A DNA stretch of 64,000 bases from contig NZ_RZGZ01000004.1 in the NCBI RefSeq assembly GCF_003990045.1, positions 248,001-312,000 on the forward strand. Direction: 5' to 3'. A program made the translations under genes and the position numbers. The notes under the pieces were generated by a model. That model worked only from the letters and a program-made list of their open reading frames with translations. It made no database searches and was not told the origin of the DNA. This stretch comes from Labedella endophytica. Lineage in GTDB: Bacteria > Actinomycetota > Actinomycetes > Actinomycetales > Microbacteriaceae. Of this stretch, positions 50,710 through 58,766 are shown piece by piece. Position 1 is the stretch's first letter. Every line of letters starts with the position of its first letter.

Positions 50710-52338
50710 TCAGCGAAGGCCCGCCCGCCGTGCGTAGTCCGCCGCCTGATGACGCGTTCGCACCCCGAGCATCGTATAGATGTTGGTCAGGGCGCTCTTG
50801 AGGGTGTTGACGCTGATGTACAGGCTCGCGGCGACCTCGGTGAGGGGCCGGTCGGTCATGAGGGCGCGGAGGATCTCGGTCTGACGGGGCGTGAGCGCTG
50901 CGAGCTCAGGGGATCGCTCACCGTGCGCCAGGCTGAGGATGCGCTCGCCGACGTCGCTCGGCATCCTGCTCGCGAGACGGTCGAGCGCGCCGGTCGGGAG
51001 CAATCGGTACGGCGAGTACAGGCGGGCCGAGTCGATCACCGCTTGCGCCTGCAGTGCGGTGTCGACCGCGTAGGCGGTCTTCTTCAGGCTGTCGAGAGCG
51101 GAGGCTCGCACGAGGAGGCCGCCCGCGAGGCCGCGGGGCGTCCGCGTGTGCTCGAGCGCTTTCGCGCTGTGCGACGCGGCCTGCTTGAAGGCGCCGGCGT
51201 GCAGCGCCTCGGTGGCGACGGTGAGGTGCTCGATGCTCGTCGCGGGATCGGTCAGGCGCACGGCGTGGGCCGAGCCCGGTCGGAGGATGGACAGACGGAG
51301 TCGAGCGGCCTGTAGGTAGCGGGCATCCGCCGGAGCGGTCCGTTCGCCCTCGGAGTGGCGATCGACCTCGTGCTCCAGATGCGCGTGCAGCGGGGCCGCC
51401 TCCGCCGGGGTCCGAGCGGCGAGCAGGGCGACCCACAGTGCCGCGGCCCAATACTCTCCCACGGGCACGACGGTCAGTCGAGTCTGCTCGGCGGCCGCTC
51501 CCTGGAAGTCGTTGCGATCCAGCTTGACGAGCGCGCGAGCGAGGTAGAGAGGGGCGTCGTAGCGCGCGTTCGGCTCGAGGCGGTCGGCGCGTTCGATCCA
51601 GGACTCGGCCGGGGTCAGCTGCCCCTGGGCTGCGTAGAGCCAGGCGAGGTGCGATGCCGCCCGTCGCGCGAGGAAGCGCTGCCCCGTGAGCTGGGCGAGC
51701 TCGTACGCGCTCTCGTACTCGGCGGCGGCGCCCGGTTCGTCGTTCGCCTCCATGGCGCGGGCCCACTGCAGTCGGAGGTGGGGGAGCGTCAGGGCGATCT
51801 CCGCCCGTTCCTCCGGGGTGCTGCTCGCGAGTATCTTACGAGCCGACGCGACGATGGCCATCACACCGGACGTCGCGCCCGCGCTGCGGGCGGTGGATAC
51901 CTGGCCCGTCAGGAGGATCAGACGTTGCGTGAGCGAGGCGTCGGCGGCCGACGCGAGGTGGTCCAGGCGCGCATCGTGGGAGAAGCGGCTCGTGTCGCCG
52001 TCGCTGAGAACACGCTGCAGGTAGTTGGCCGCGACGACGAGTCCCGGCTTCTCGAGGATGGCGTCGCCCGGAAGGGAACGGATCGCCGAGAGGAGCTCCT
52101 GAGGTGCGACGACCATGAGCTCGTCCCAATGCCGCCCGATCAGGTCCGTGGCCTCCGGCCAGCCGACGGTCGACGCCCGGTCCTGCATCCGTCGGACGAG
52201 CTCGTCCGGCCCGGCGATGTTCGCGTCGACAGTGTTCGCGTCCTCGTCGTCTCCGATTCGCACGGTGGTGCGCACTCCCTCGGTTCGGTCCTCGATGTCT
52301 CGGTCGGCGAGATACTCGGCCGCCGGGCCCTCGGACAT
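50710..52338 (-). CDS. LuxR-type transcriptional regulator with long helical sensor region
   Basis: 542 residues from ATG 52338 (alternatives 52389 and GTG 52446; ribosome signals are weak for all). The C-terminal 65 residues are a LuxR/GerE helix-turn-helix (LTPRQTEILRALMTDRPLTEVAASLYISVNTLKSALTNIY region). The rest is a TPR-like helical repeat region with no ATPase motif, as in the C-terminal half of MalT/LAL regulators. It diverges from the cell-wall protein gene at 52632 across about 290 bp and probably controls it. Confidence 0.85.
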   Translation of the reverse strand: MSEGPAAEYLADRDIEDRTEGVRTTVRIGDDEDANTVDANIAGPDELVRRMQDRASTVGWPEATDLIGRHWDELMVVAPQELLSAIRSLPGDAILEKPGLVVAANYLQRVLSDGDTSRFSHDARLDHLASAADASLTQRLILLTGQVSTARSAGATSGVMAIVASARKILASSTPEERAEIALTLPHLRLQWARAMEANDEPGAAAEYESAYELAQLTGQRFLARRAASHLAWLYAAQGQLTPAESWIERADRLEPNARYDAPLYLARALVKLDRNDFQGAAAEQTRLTVVPVGEYWAAALWVALLAARTPAEAAPLHAHLEHEVDRHSEGERTAPADARYLQAARLRLSILRPGSAHAVRLTDPATSIEHLTVATEALHAGAFKQAASHSAKALEHTRTPRGLAGGLLVRASALDSLKKTAYAVDTALQAQAVIDSARLYSPYRLLPTGALDRLASRMPSDVGERILSLAHGERSPELAALTPRQTEILRALMTDRPLTEVAASLYISVNTLKSALTNIYTMLGVRTRHQAADYARRAGLR

Positions 52339-52631
52339 GCTAGGTACTCGATGAGGGAGTTCCCGACCGCCGTCACCCGTCTCCGTCATCCCCTCTGCCC
52401 GTGCGGCGCGAGTGCCCCGTGCCCCCTGGCCGGCATCACCCCCCACGCCGTGCGGGGTTGAAGCGTGCCCCTCTCGGGGGACTCGGCGGGTGGAGTACGC
52501 CGCAGACGGGGTGGCCGGTGCCCGTTCCGCCTCATCGGGCTCGCTGCGGACTGTTAGCTGAGGGCGCTCCGCACTCCCTGCAGGGTTCCATCGCCCCGAG
52601 GGGCAGTCGTCTCACCGTGAAAGGATCGTCC

Positions 52632-55205
52632 GTGCGATCGTCAGAAAATCCCCGTCCGCCGAGCCGCGCGCTCCCGAGGCTCGCAGCGGTGGGTGTCGCC
52701 ACGGCCCTGACGTGCGGCACCGTCGTCGGCCTCCCGCAGGTCGCCTTCGCTGCCGACCCGTTCTCGCCCTCGGACATGATCGCCACGCAGTCGAACTCGT
52801 CGGAGATCGTCGCGCTGGACCGCGTGACCGGCGAGACCACCGCCGTGCTCACCGCACCGAACGGTGCGACGGGGCTCAACCAGATCGGTCTCTCGGGCGA
52901 TGGCGGCACGCTCATGCTGACGAACACCAGCACGATCTTCGAGTACACGGCGTCCACCGAGGCGTGGGAGACCACGTCTCGTGACGGCGTGACCGTCGCC
53001 AACACGATGGGTGGTGTCGACCCCGTCTCCGGGCTGTTCTACTTCGGCGGACAGTCCGACGGGTCGACGTTCACCTTCGCCACCTACGACCCGGCTACGA
53101 ACTCCGCGTCGACGGACCTCCTCACCGTTACCGCACCGAACGCACCCGGCGGCAACGGAGACGTCGCCTTCGACAGCCGGGGAAACCTCTACGTCGTCTC
53201 GAGCAGCGCGACCGCCGCCCAGGTGTACCGCGTCGACGCGGAACAGCTCGCAGCGGGTGGGGAGGTGACGGCCACGACGGTCGGACCCGTCATCGACGAC
53301 GCGGGCACAGCCCTCAACTCAATGGCCTTCGCGGACGACGGCTACATGTACATCGCGGGCAGCGGCGCCAACGGCTTCCTTCAGGTCAACCCGATCACCG
53401 GCGCGATCCTCGAACGACGAAACCTCACCATCGGCATCACGGACCTCGCAACGAACGCGGTTCCGTTCACCGCGTCCGTGACCACGGAGCTGCCCGACGG
53501 TCGCTTCAACCCGGACGACCAGTTCACGGTGTCGATCGGCGGCGGAGGCATCAGCACCGGCAACACCGGCACGACGACGGGAACGGAGACGTCCGAGACC
53601 GTCGGCCCGCTCCTCATCCTCCCCGGTGAGACCTACACGGTCGAGCAGACCCCGGCCGGCAGCACCGACCTGGACAACTACGAGACGGTGTGGACGTGCA
53701 TCGACCCCGCGACCGGGACCGTCATCACATCCGGGACCGGCAGTAGCGGCTCCTTCACGGTTCCCGACGGCGTCAACGATGTCTCGTGCACCTTCACCTC
53801 GACGCCTCTGGCGGCCCCCGTCGCGAACGACGACGAGGATCTCGACAATGTGCTGGGCGCCCCCGTCACGGTCGGCGTGATCGGCAACGACACCGGCGAC
53901 CTCGACCCGACCACTGTGCGCATCGTCGACGGCGACAGCACCGTCACCGAGCTCGAGGTTCCGGGCGAGGGCACGTGGACGGTGGACCCGGAGACGGGCG
54001 CGATCACGTTCACTCCGGAGGACGGCTTCTCCGGAAACCCGACGCCGATCACCTACGAGGTGTCCGACGACCGCGGCAACACCGCGACCGCCGAGGTCAC
54101 GGTGGCGTACGCTCCCGAGGCCGCCGACGACGAGAGCCTGAACAACGCGCTGGGCACCCCGGTCACGGTCGACGTCGTCGCCAACGACCTCGGTGAGATC
54201 GACCCGACCACCGTCGGCATCCGGAACGACGCGGGTGACCCCGTCGCCGAACTCGTCGTCACGGGGGAGGGAACCTGGACGGTCGACCCGACCACGGGTG
54301 CGATCACCTTCACCCCGGAGGACGGCTTCTCGGGCAACCCGACGCCGGTCACGTACGAGATCTCCGACACGCTCGGCAACGTGGCGACCGCGGATGTCGT
54401 CGTCACCTATGTGCCCGAAGCCGCGGATGACGAGTCGCTGAACAACCCGCAGGGCGCTCCCGTGACGGTCGGTGTGACCGGCAACGACCTCGGCGAGATC
54501 GACCCGACCACGGTCGGCATCATCGACGCGGACGGCAACACCGCGACGGAGCTCGTCGTCGAGGGTGAGGGTACCTGGACGGTCGACCCGGAGACGGGTG
54601 ACATCACGTTCACCCCGGAGGGCGGCTTCTCGGGCAACCCGATGCCGATCTCCTACGAGGTCAGCGACGTCGCGGGCAACATCACAATCGCCGACGTGAT
54701 GGTGACATTCATCCCGAAGGCCGCCGACGACGCGTCGCTCGACAACCCGCTGGGCACGTCCGTGACGGTCGGTGTGACCGGCAACGACCTCGGCGAGATC
54801 GACCCGACCACGGTCGTCATCATCGACGCCGGCGGCAACCCGGTGACGGAGCTCGTCGTCGAAGGCGAGGGCACGTGGACGGTCGACCCGATCACGGGTG
54901 CGATCACGTTCACCCCGGAGGACGGCTTCGCGGGCGACCCCACGCCCATCACCTACGAGGTCAGCGACGTCGCGGGGAACATCACCACCGCGACCGTCAC
55001 GATCACCTACGCGGCCGCTCCCGTCGCGCCGCCGGTTCCCGGTGACGACGACGAGGCGCCGGCCCCGGCCCCCGCACCGGCTCCCGGCCCGGACCTCGCC
55101 GTGACGGGTGGCGATGTGTTGACGGTCGCGGTCGCCGGTCTCGGCCTCGTCCTCCTCGGACTGGCGCTCGGGCTGCTGCGCCGCCGCCCGCACCAGCAGG
55201 GCTGA
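52632..55205 (+). CDS. Cell-wall-anchored protein with four CshA-type repeats and LAVTG sorting signal
   Basis: 857 residues from GTG 52632, with AAAGGA 6 nt before it (GTG 52617 is also possible). A long signal peptide (cleavage near FAADPF, about 46) leads to a beta-propeller-like domain (about 50-290), a SpaA/Ig-like domain (about 300-390) and four repeats of 100 residues (about 396-796). A Pro/Ala/Asp stalk follows, then DLAVTGGD, a hydrophobic helix and RRR, a class E sortase-type signal. CshA-type repeats form adhesive fibrils in streptococci; the protein probably stands out from the cell surface as an adhesin. Confidence 0.9.
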   Translation: MRSSENPRPPSRALPRLAAVGVATALTCGTVVGLPQVAFAADPFSPSDMIATQSNSSEIVALDRVTGETTAVLTAPNGATGLNQIGLSGDGGTLMLTNTSTIFEYTASTEAWETTSRDGVTVANTMGGVDPVSGLFYFGGQSDGSTFTFATYDPATNSASTDLLTVTAPNAPGGNGDVAFDSRGNLYVVSSSATAAQVYRVDAEQLAAGGEVTATTVGPVIDDAGTALNSMAFADDGYMYIAGSGANGFLQVNPITGAILERRNLTIGITDLATNAVPFTASVTTELPDGRFNPDDQFTVSIGGGGISTGNTGTTTGTETSETVGPLLILPGETYTVEQTPAGSTDLDNYETVWTCIDPATGTVITSGTGSSGSFTVPDGVNDVSCTFTSTPLAAPVANDDEDLDNVLGAPVTVGVIGNDTGDLDPTTVRIVDGDSTVTELEVPGEGTWTVDPETGAITFTPEDGFSGNPTPITYEVSDDRGNTATAEVTVAYAPEAADDESLNNALGTPVTVDVVANDLGEIDPTTVGIRNDAGDPVAELVVTGEGTWTVDPTTGAITFTPEDGFSGNPTPVTYEISDTLGNVATADVVVTYVPEAADDESLNNPQGAPVTVGVTGNDLGEIDPTTVGIIDADGNTATELVVEGEGTWTVDPETGDITFTPEGGFSGNPMPISYEVSDVAGNITIADVMVTFIPKAADDASLDNPLGTSVTVGVTGNDLGEIDPTTVVIIDAGGNPVTELVVEGEGTWTVDPITGAITFTPEDGFAGDPTPITYEVSDVAGNITTATVTITYAAAPVAPPVPGDDDEAPAPAPAPAPGPDLAVTGGDVLTVAVAGLGLVLLGLALGLLRRRPHQQG
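53818..55018 (+). repeat. Four 300-bp direct repeats encoding CshA-type modules
   Basis: Period of 300 bp, with units starting near 53818, 54120, 54420 and 54720. The last two are most alike, for example sharing a run from GTCGGTGTGACCGGC through the codons for NDLGEIDPTT. Recent unit duplication or gene conversion is likely. Confidence 0.85.
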
Positions 55206-55222
55206 TCGGCGAACCGCGCGGA

Positions 55223-55270
55223 ACGACAGGGCGGGCCCCGCAGTGAGAACTGCGGGGCCCGTCCTGTCGT
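55223..55270 (+). terminator. Strong hairpin terminator after the surface-protein gene
   Basis: A 22-bp stem (ACGACAGGGCGGGCCCCGCA and two further bases pair with the complement, one G-T) and a 4-nt loop, 17 nt after the stop at 55205. Confidence 0.8.
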
Positions 55271-55336
55271 CTGCTTGCGCCCCGTAGCGAGCACACTCCG
55301 CCCGCACAACCCGGATGCGCGTACATGTTGCGGGTC

Positions 55337-55342
55337 TAGCGT
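55337..55342 (+). promoter_or_regulatory. Leaderless-type -10 element for the aldo/keto reductase at 55350
   Basis: TAGCGT, 7 nt before ATG 55350, with no ribosome site. Confidence 0.55.
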
Positions 55343-55349
55343 TGAACCC

Positions 55350-56354
55350 ATGGAATTCCGATACCTCGGCAACAGCGGACTCAAGATCTCAGAGATCATC
55401 TACGGCAACTGGCTCACCCACGGCTCCCAGGTGGAGAACGACATCGCCACGAAGTCGGTGCGGGCGGCCCTCGACGTGGGCATCACCACGTTCGACACGG
55501 CGGACGGCTACGCCAACGGCGCGGCGGAGACCGTGCTCGGCGAGGCCCTCAAGGACGAACGGCGCGCCGGCATCGAGATCTTCACGAAGGTCTACTTCCC
55601 GACCGGACCGATGAAGCACAACGACACCGGCCTCTCCCGCAAGCACATCCGGCACTCGATCGACGAGTCGCTCAGCCGCCTGCAGACCGACTACGTCGAC
55701 CTGTACCAGGCGCACCGTTACGACTACGAGACCCCGCTCGAGGAGACGATGGCCGCGTTCGCGGAGGTCGTCCGTCAGGGCAAGGCCCTCTACATCGGTG
55801 TGTCCGAGTGGACCGCCGAGCAGCTCACCGAGGCGCACAAGCTTGCCGACGACCTCGGCATCCAGCTGGTGTCGAACCAGCCGCAGTACTCGATGCTGTG
55901 GCGGGTCATCGAGGAGAAGGTCGTTCCGACCTCCCGCGATCTCGGCATCTCGCAGATCGTCTGGTCGCCCATCGCTCAGGGCGTGCTCACCGGCAAGTAC
56001 AAGCCGGGCGCCGAGCTTCCCGAGGGAAGCCGTGCGACGGATGAGAAGGGTGGTGCGGACATGATCAAGCGGTTCATGAACGACGACACCCTCTCGCGCG
56101 TGCAGAAGCTGCAGCCGATCGCCGACGACCTGAACATCACGATGGCACAGCTCGCCGTGGCGTGGACCCTCGCAAACGACAACGTCGCGGGTGCGATCGT
56201 CGGTGCGTCGAAGCCGGAGCAGATCGAGTCGAACGCGGCCGCGGCCGGTGTGAAGCTCGACTCGTCCGTCCTCAGCGCGATCGACGAGGCGCTCGGCGAC
56301 CTGCCCGAGACGGACGCCTCGGAGACGAAGTCGCCGGAGGGCCGCCTGGCCTGA
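55350..56354 (+). CDS. Aldo/keto reductase (potassium-channel beta-subunit-like group)
   Basis: 334 residues. EFRYLGNSGLKISEIIYGNW at the start, catalytic FDTADGYANGAAE (tyrosine about 53), KVYFPTG (lysine about 80), the LYQAHRYDYETPLEETM barrel strand and the C-terminal cofactor loop GAIVGASKPEQIESN. This is the AKR subgroup that includes Kv-beta-like and Tas/YghZ enzymes, reducing aldehydes with NADPH. It differs clearly from the reductase at 18996. Single-gene unit with a leaderless promoter, followed by a 62-bp palindrome. Confidence 0.93.
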   Translation: MEFRYLGNSGLKISEIIYGNWLTHGSQVENDIATKSVRAALDVGITTFDTADGYANGAAETVLGEALKDERRAGIEIFTKVYFPTGPMKHNDTGLSRKHIRHSIDESLSRLQTDYVDLYQAHRYDYETPLEETMAAFAEVVRQGKALYIGVSEWTAEQLTEAHKLADDLGIQLVSNQPQYSMLWRVIEEKVVPTSRDLGISQIVWSPIAQGVLTGKYKPGAELPEGSRATDEKGGADMIKRFMNDDTLSRVQKLQPIADDLNITMAQLAVAWTLANDNVAGAIVGASKPEQIESNAAAAGVKLDSSVLSAIDEALGDLPETDASETKSPEGRLA

Positions 56355-56391
56355 CGGGTCCTCCCTCCCCGCACTGCCTGTCCCTTGGGCT

Positions 56392-56453
56392 TTGCGCACG
56401 CAACTGACAACCGCGGGTGAAATTTCACCCGCGGTTGTTCGTTGCGTGCGCAA
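56392..56453. repeat. 62-bp near-perfect palindrome
   Basis: Outer arms TTGCGCACGCAAC (13 nt) and an inner 32-bp perfect palindrome centred on GAAATTTC; only two base pairs in the middle of each arm fail to match. It lies 37 nt after the aldo/keto reductase and before the converging gene that ends at 56539. Confidence 0.9.
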
Positions 56454-56504
56454 CTGCACGCCCTCGGCCCCCCGGTGGCGCCGATCACGGGCTGCCGCCA
56501 CCCG

Positions 56505-56521
56505 CTTCGACAGGCTCAGGG
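56505..56521. repeat. Short actinobacterial intergenic repeat (CTTCGACAGGCTCAGGG)
   Basis: A 17-bp word that I recall as widespread at gene ends in Micrococcales. The opposite orientation appears at 57901-57916. Confidence 0.6.
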
Positions 56522-56538
56522 GGCGCGTATTGGGCGGC

Positions 56539-57183
56539 TCAGCGGCGGAGGTAGGCCGGGATCGTGCCGTAGTCGCGGATCGCGAGACCCCGGGCGTCCG
56601 CCCACCAGGAGCGTCGGCGCCGGTACCGCCAGAGGCCGAAACCGCCGAGGCCCACGCCGAGGACGATGATGAGGAGCGACGGCCACAGGTCGTCGACGCC
56701 GAGCTCGAACCCGTACCCCGCGGTGGCCAATCCCGCGGTGACGAGGGCCAGGCCCGACCCGCAGACGAGGAAGACGAGCCCGATGATCGCGACCACGAGG
56801 TCGGCGACCGGAGTGCGCGGTGTCCACGGGAAGTACGCCATGAAGCCGGAAGAACCGCCCACACCGGGGTCGACGCGACCGAGTCGTCCCGTGATGCTGT
56901 GGAGACGCATCTGATCCCGGGTCTCCGCGAGTTCGGACGGTGTGAACCCCTCGAGGACGATCCACCCGGACCCGCTCGAGTGACCGGCGAAGTGGTACAC
57001 ATCGAGTCTGTCCGTCTCGGAGGGGGAGTACTCGCGGGTGTAGAAGACGGCGAGGTTCGAGAACCGCTGCACGCCGTTGAGCCACACCCGGTCGAGCGGC
57101 ATGGTGTGCTCGGACTGGATAAGTGCGCCCGAGGCGTCGGCCTCCAGGACGAAGCGGATGACGGCTGGCGGTTTCTTCGGCAC
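56539..57183 (-). CDS. Membrane protein, unknown function
   Basis: 214 residues. The first 120 are soluble-looking with beta-strand character (VIRFVLEADASGALIQSEHT; DRLDVYHFAGHSSGSGWIVLEG), followed by two or three transmembrane helices (about 128-150, 152-170, 168-190) and a basic tail with RYRRRRSWW. The start is GTG 57183, with CAGGAT 6 nt upstream as for the HAD gene. Not recognised. Confidence 0.7.
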   Translation of the reverse strand: MPKKPPAVIRFVLEADASGALIQSEHTMPLDRVWLNGVQRFSNLAVFYTREYSPSETDRLDVYHFAGHSSGSGWIVLEGFTPSELAETRDQMRLHSITGRLGRVDPGVGGSSGFMAYFPWTPRTPVADLVVAIIGLVFLVCGSGLALVTAGLATAGYGFELGVDDLWPSLLIIVLGVGLGGFGLWRYRRRRSWWADARGLAIRDYGTIPAYLRR

Positions 57184-57189
57184 GGCCTC

Positions 57190-57195
57190 ATCCTG
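57190..57195 (-). promoter_or_regulatory. Leaderless-type -10 element for the gene starting at 57183
   Basis: CAGGAT, 6 nt before GTG 57183. Confidence 0.45.
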
Positions 57196-57231
57196 GCGGA
57201 TTCAGAGCGGCCGCCGCGACCGCGCCGCGAC

Positions 57232-57681
57232 TCACTGCGCCGGGGAGGCGGCCTTCTCGTCGGGGTGATTCGGGGTCCAGCCGTACCAGCCGTCGTCGGT
57301 CGGTGCGACGGCCCAGTCGCCGCACGCGAAGACCGTGTCGATCTTGTAGGCGTCCGGGGCCCCGTCGATGGCGAAGGTCGGGGCGGACTGACGGTCGACC
57401 TCGGCGCACTTCGACAGGTCGAGGTCGGTGTCGCTCGTCGCGAGGAGGCTGGCCGGATCGCCCTCGGTCGACTCGTGCACGGAGATGTCGGTCGCGTCGG
57501 CAGGGAGCCACGGCGCGGTCTTGTCCCACTCCGCGGAGAGGGCCGCGCTGTCGGCGTACGTGCCGGACGACTCCTTCTGCAGCGTCTGCTGGAGTGAGCA
57601 CCCGCTGAGGGCGAGAGCGGCGACGGCGGTGGTTGCGAGGGTGAGGGAGAGCGTGGTGCGGCGGGTGCGTGTGCTGTTCAT
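57232..57681 (-). CDS. Lipoprotein, unknown function
   Basis: 149 residues. A signal peptide with Arg-rich start (MNSTRTRRTTLSLTLATTA) ends in the lipobox LSGC, acylated cysteine near residue 28. The mature part is acidic with two further cysteines (SKCAEV and FACGDW), possibly a disulfide, and aromatic residues near the end (WYGWTPNHPDEK). It probably sits on the outer face of the membrane. Family unknown. It is followed at 57183 by the membrane protein gene, but that one has its own promoter. Confidence 0.8.
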   Translation of the reverse strand: MNSTRTRRTTLSLTLATTAVAALALSGCSLQQTLQKESSGTYADSAALSAEWDKTAPWLPADATDISVHESTEGDPASLLATSDTDLDLSKCAEVDRQSAPTFAIDGAPDAYKIDTVFACGDWAVAPTDDGWYGWTPNHPDEKAASPAQ

Positions 57682-57755
57682 GATCCGATCGTCGCTCGTG
57701 GGGTACCCGCGCCGCGTCCGCCCATGGTCGTCGCCGTCTCGTCCCCGAGGATGAT

Positions 57756-57820
57756 CCGCCGGGTGGACGCGAAACGTCACGTCCGCGCGCACCCGACGAC
57801 AGCTTGCGTCCACCCGGCGG
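57756..57820. repeat. Hairpin repeat family 3, copy A
   Basis: CCGCCGGGTGGACGC and its exact complement, 15-nt arms with a 35-nt spacer. The arm core GGGTGGACGCGAA is shared with copy B. Confidence 0.8.
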
Positions 57821-57829
57821 AAGCGTCCC

Positions 57830-57892
57830 CCTCGGGTGGACGCGAACGGTCGTCCGAACACGCCGCGAGCGACGATTCGCGTCCACTCGAGG
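57830..57892. repeat. Hairpin repeat family 3, copy B
   Basis: CCTCGGGTGGACGCGAA pairs with TTCGCGTCCACTCGAGG (one mismatch), 17-nt arms. It is tandem with copy A; the two occupy the region between the lipoprotein gene and the glycosyltransferase cluster. Confidence 0.8.
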
Positions 57893-57900
57893 CCCTCGCT

Positions 57901-57916
57901 CCCTGAGCTTGTCGAG
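57901..57916. repeat. Short actinobacterial intergenic repeat (CCCTGAGCTTGTCGAG)
   Basis: Opposite orientation of the word at 56505. It lies 40 nt downstream of the glycosyltransferase that ends at 57957. Confidence 0.55.
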
Positions 57917-57956
57917 GGGGGGCAACCGGGGTGTGTCGCGACCCGCCTCGGCGGGT

Positions 57957-58766
57957 TCAGCGGGCGGGTGGCACCCGGCGCCAGTCGCCGTCCACGTTCT
58001 CGACGGCGCCGGCCTCGGCGAAGGCCTCGATCCAGCCGAGCATCGGCCAGCGCCCCCAGGTAGAGGCGAAGAGGCGTCCGTTACGGAGGATGTCGTCGAG
58101 GTGCTGCCACGGCGGCTTTGACGTGGCGTGGTACTGGTGGAGCGCATGTGCGCCACCCACCCAGTGCAGGGTGGCACCTGCCGCTCGGGCGCGGTGGGCG
58201 AAGTCGGTGTCCTCGCCGCCATAGCCCTCGTAGCGTTCGTCGAAGCCGCCGATCGCGTCCCACGTTGCCGCGGTGCACGCGAACGACAGCGACCAGAAGA
58301 GGTCCCACTCGGCGTCGGTCGCCGCTTGGACGGCCCCCGCCGTCGGCGCGGGGCGAGCGGCGTGCGGAGCGAGCGAGCGGTCGGCCTCCGCGGGCGATGC
58401 CGGGATGACCCCCGCCGGCAGGTACGTCACCGGTCCGCAGAGCAGCGTACGATCCTGGCCCGCGGACCGCTCGTACGCCCCGATCATGTCCGGGTGCGGG
58501 AGGCAGTCCACATCGAGGAACACGAGCAGGTCCGCTCCGCGCGCGATCGCCTCGGCGGCCCCACGGTTCCGTCCCGCGGCGAGGCGCAGGCCGTCGGCGC
58601 CGGGAGGCACGTGCAGGGCGTCGCCACCGAATGCGTGGTCGGGCTCGGGATCCAATTGCACGACGACACGGATGCAGTCCGGTGCGACGATCCGGATCCA
58701 CTCCTCCTGGCGGCGCAGGTGATCGAGGCGCGCCGCGGATGCGAGCGTGATGATCGCGGTCGTCAC
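57957..58766 (-). CDS. Glycosyltransferase family 2 (GT-A fold)
   Basis: 269 residues. The donor site has LLVFLDVDCLPHP with the DxD-like DVD (about 86-88), and GGFDERYEGYGGEDTDFAHRA (about 195-215) is the acceptor/catalytic ED-x-D element. GTG 58766 overlaps the upstream stop (GTGA). It is the last of four overlapping minus-strand genes and is followed by two hairpin repeats. It likely adds a sugar to a surface glycan on the inner membrane face. Donor unknown. Confidence 0.87.
   Translation of the reverse strand: MTTAIITLASAARLDHLRRQEEWIRIVAPDCIRVVVQLDPEPDHAFGGDALHVPPGADGLRLAAGRNRGAAEAIARGADLLVFLDVDCLPHPDMIGAYERSAGQDRTLLCGPVTYLPAGVIPASPAEADRSLAPHAARPAPTAGAVQAATDAEWDLFWSLSFACTAATWDAIGGFDERYEGYGGEDTDFAHRARAAGATLHWVGGAHALHQYHATSKPPWQHLDDILRNGRLFASTWGRWPMLGWIEAFAEAGAVENVDGDWRRVPPAR

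Noticed and set aside
53319-55307. Minus-strand open frame of about 660 codons across the surface-protein gene
   Set aside because: Its repeats are the antisense of the CshA-type modules; it has no start signal and runs through the terminator hairpin.
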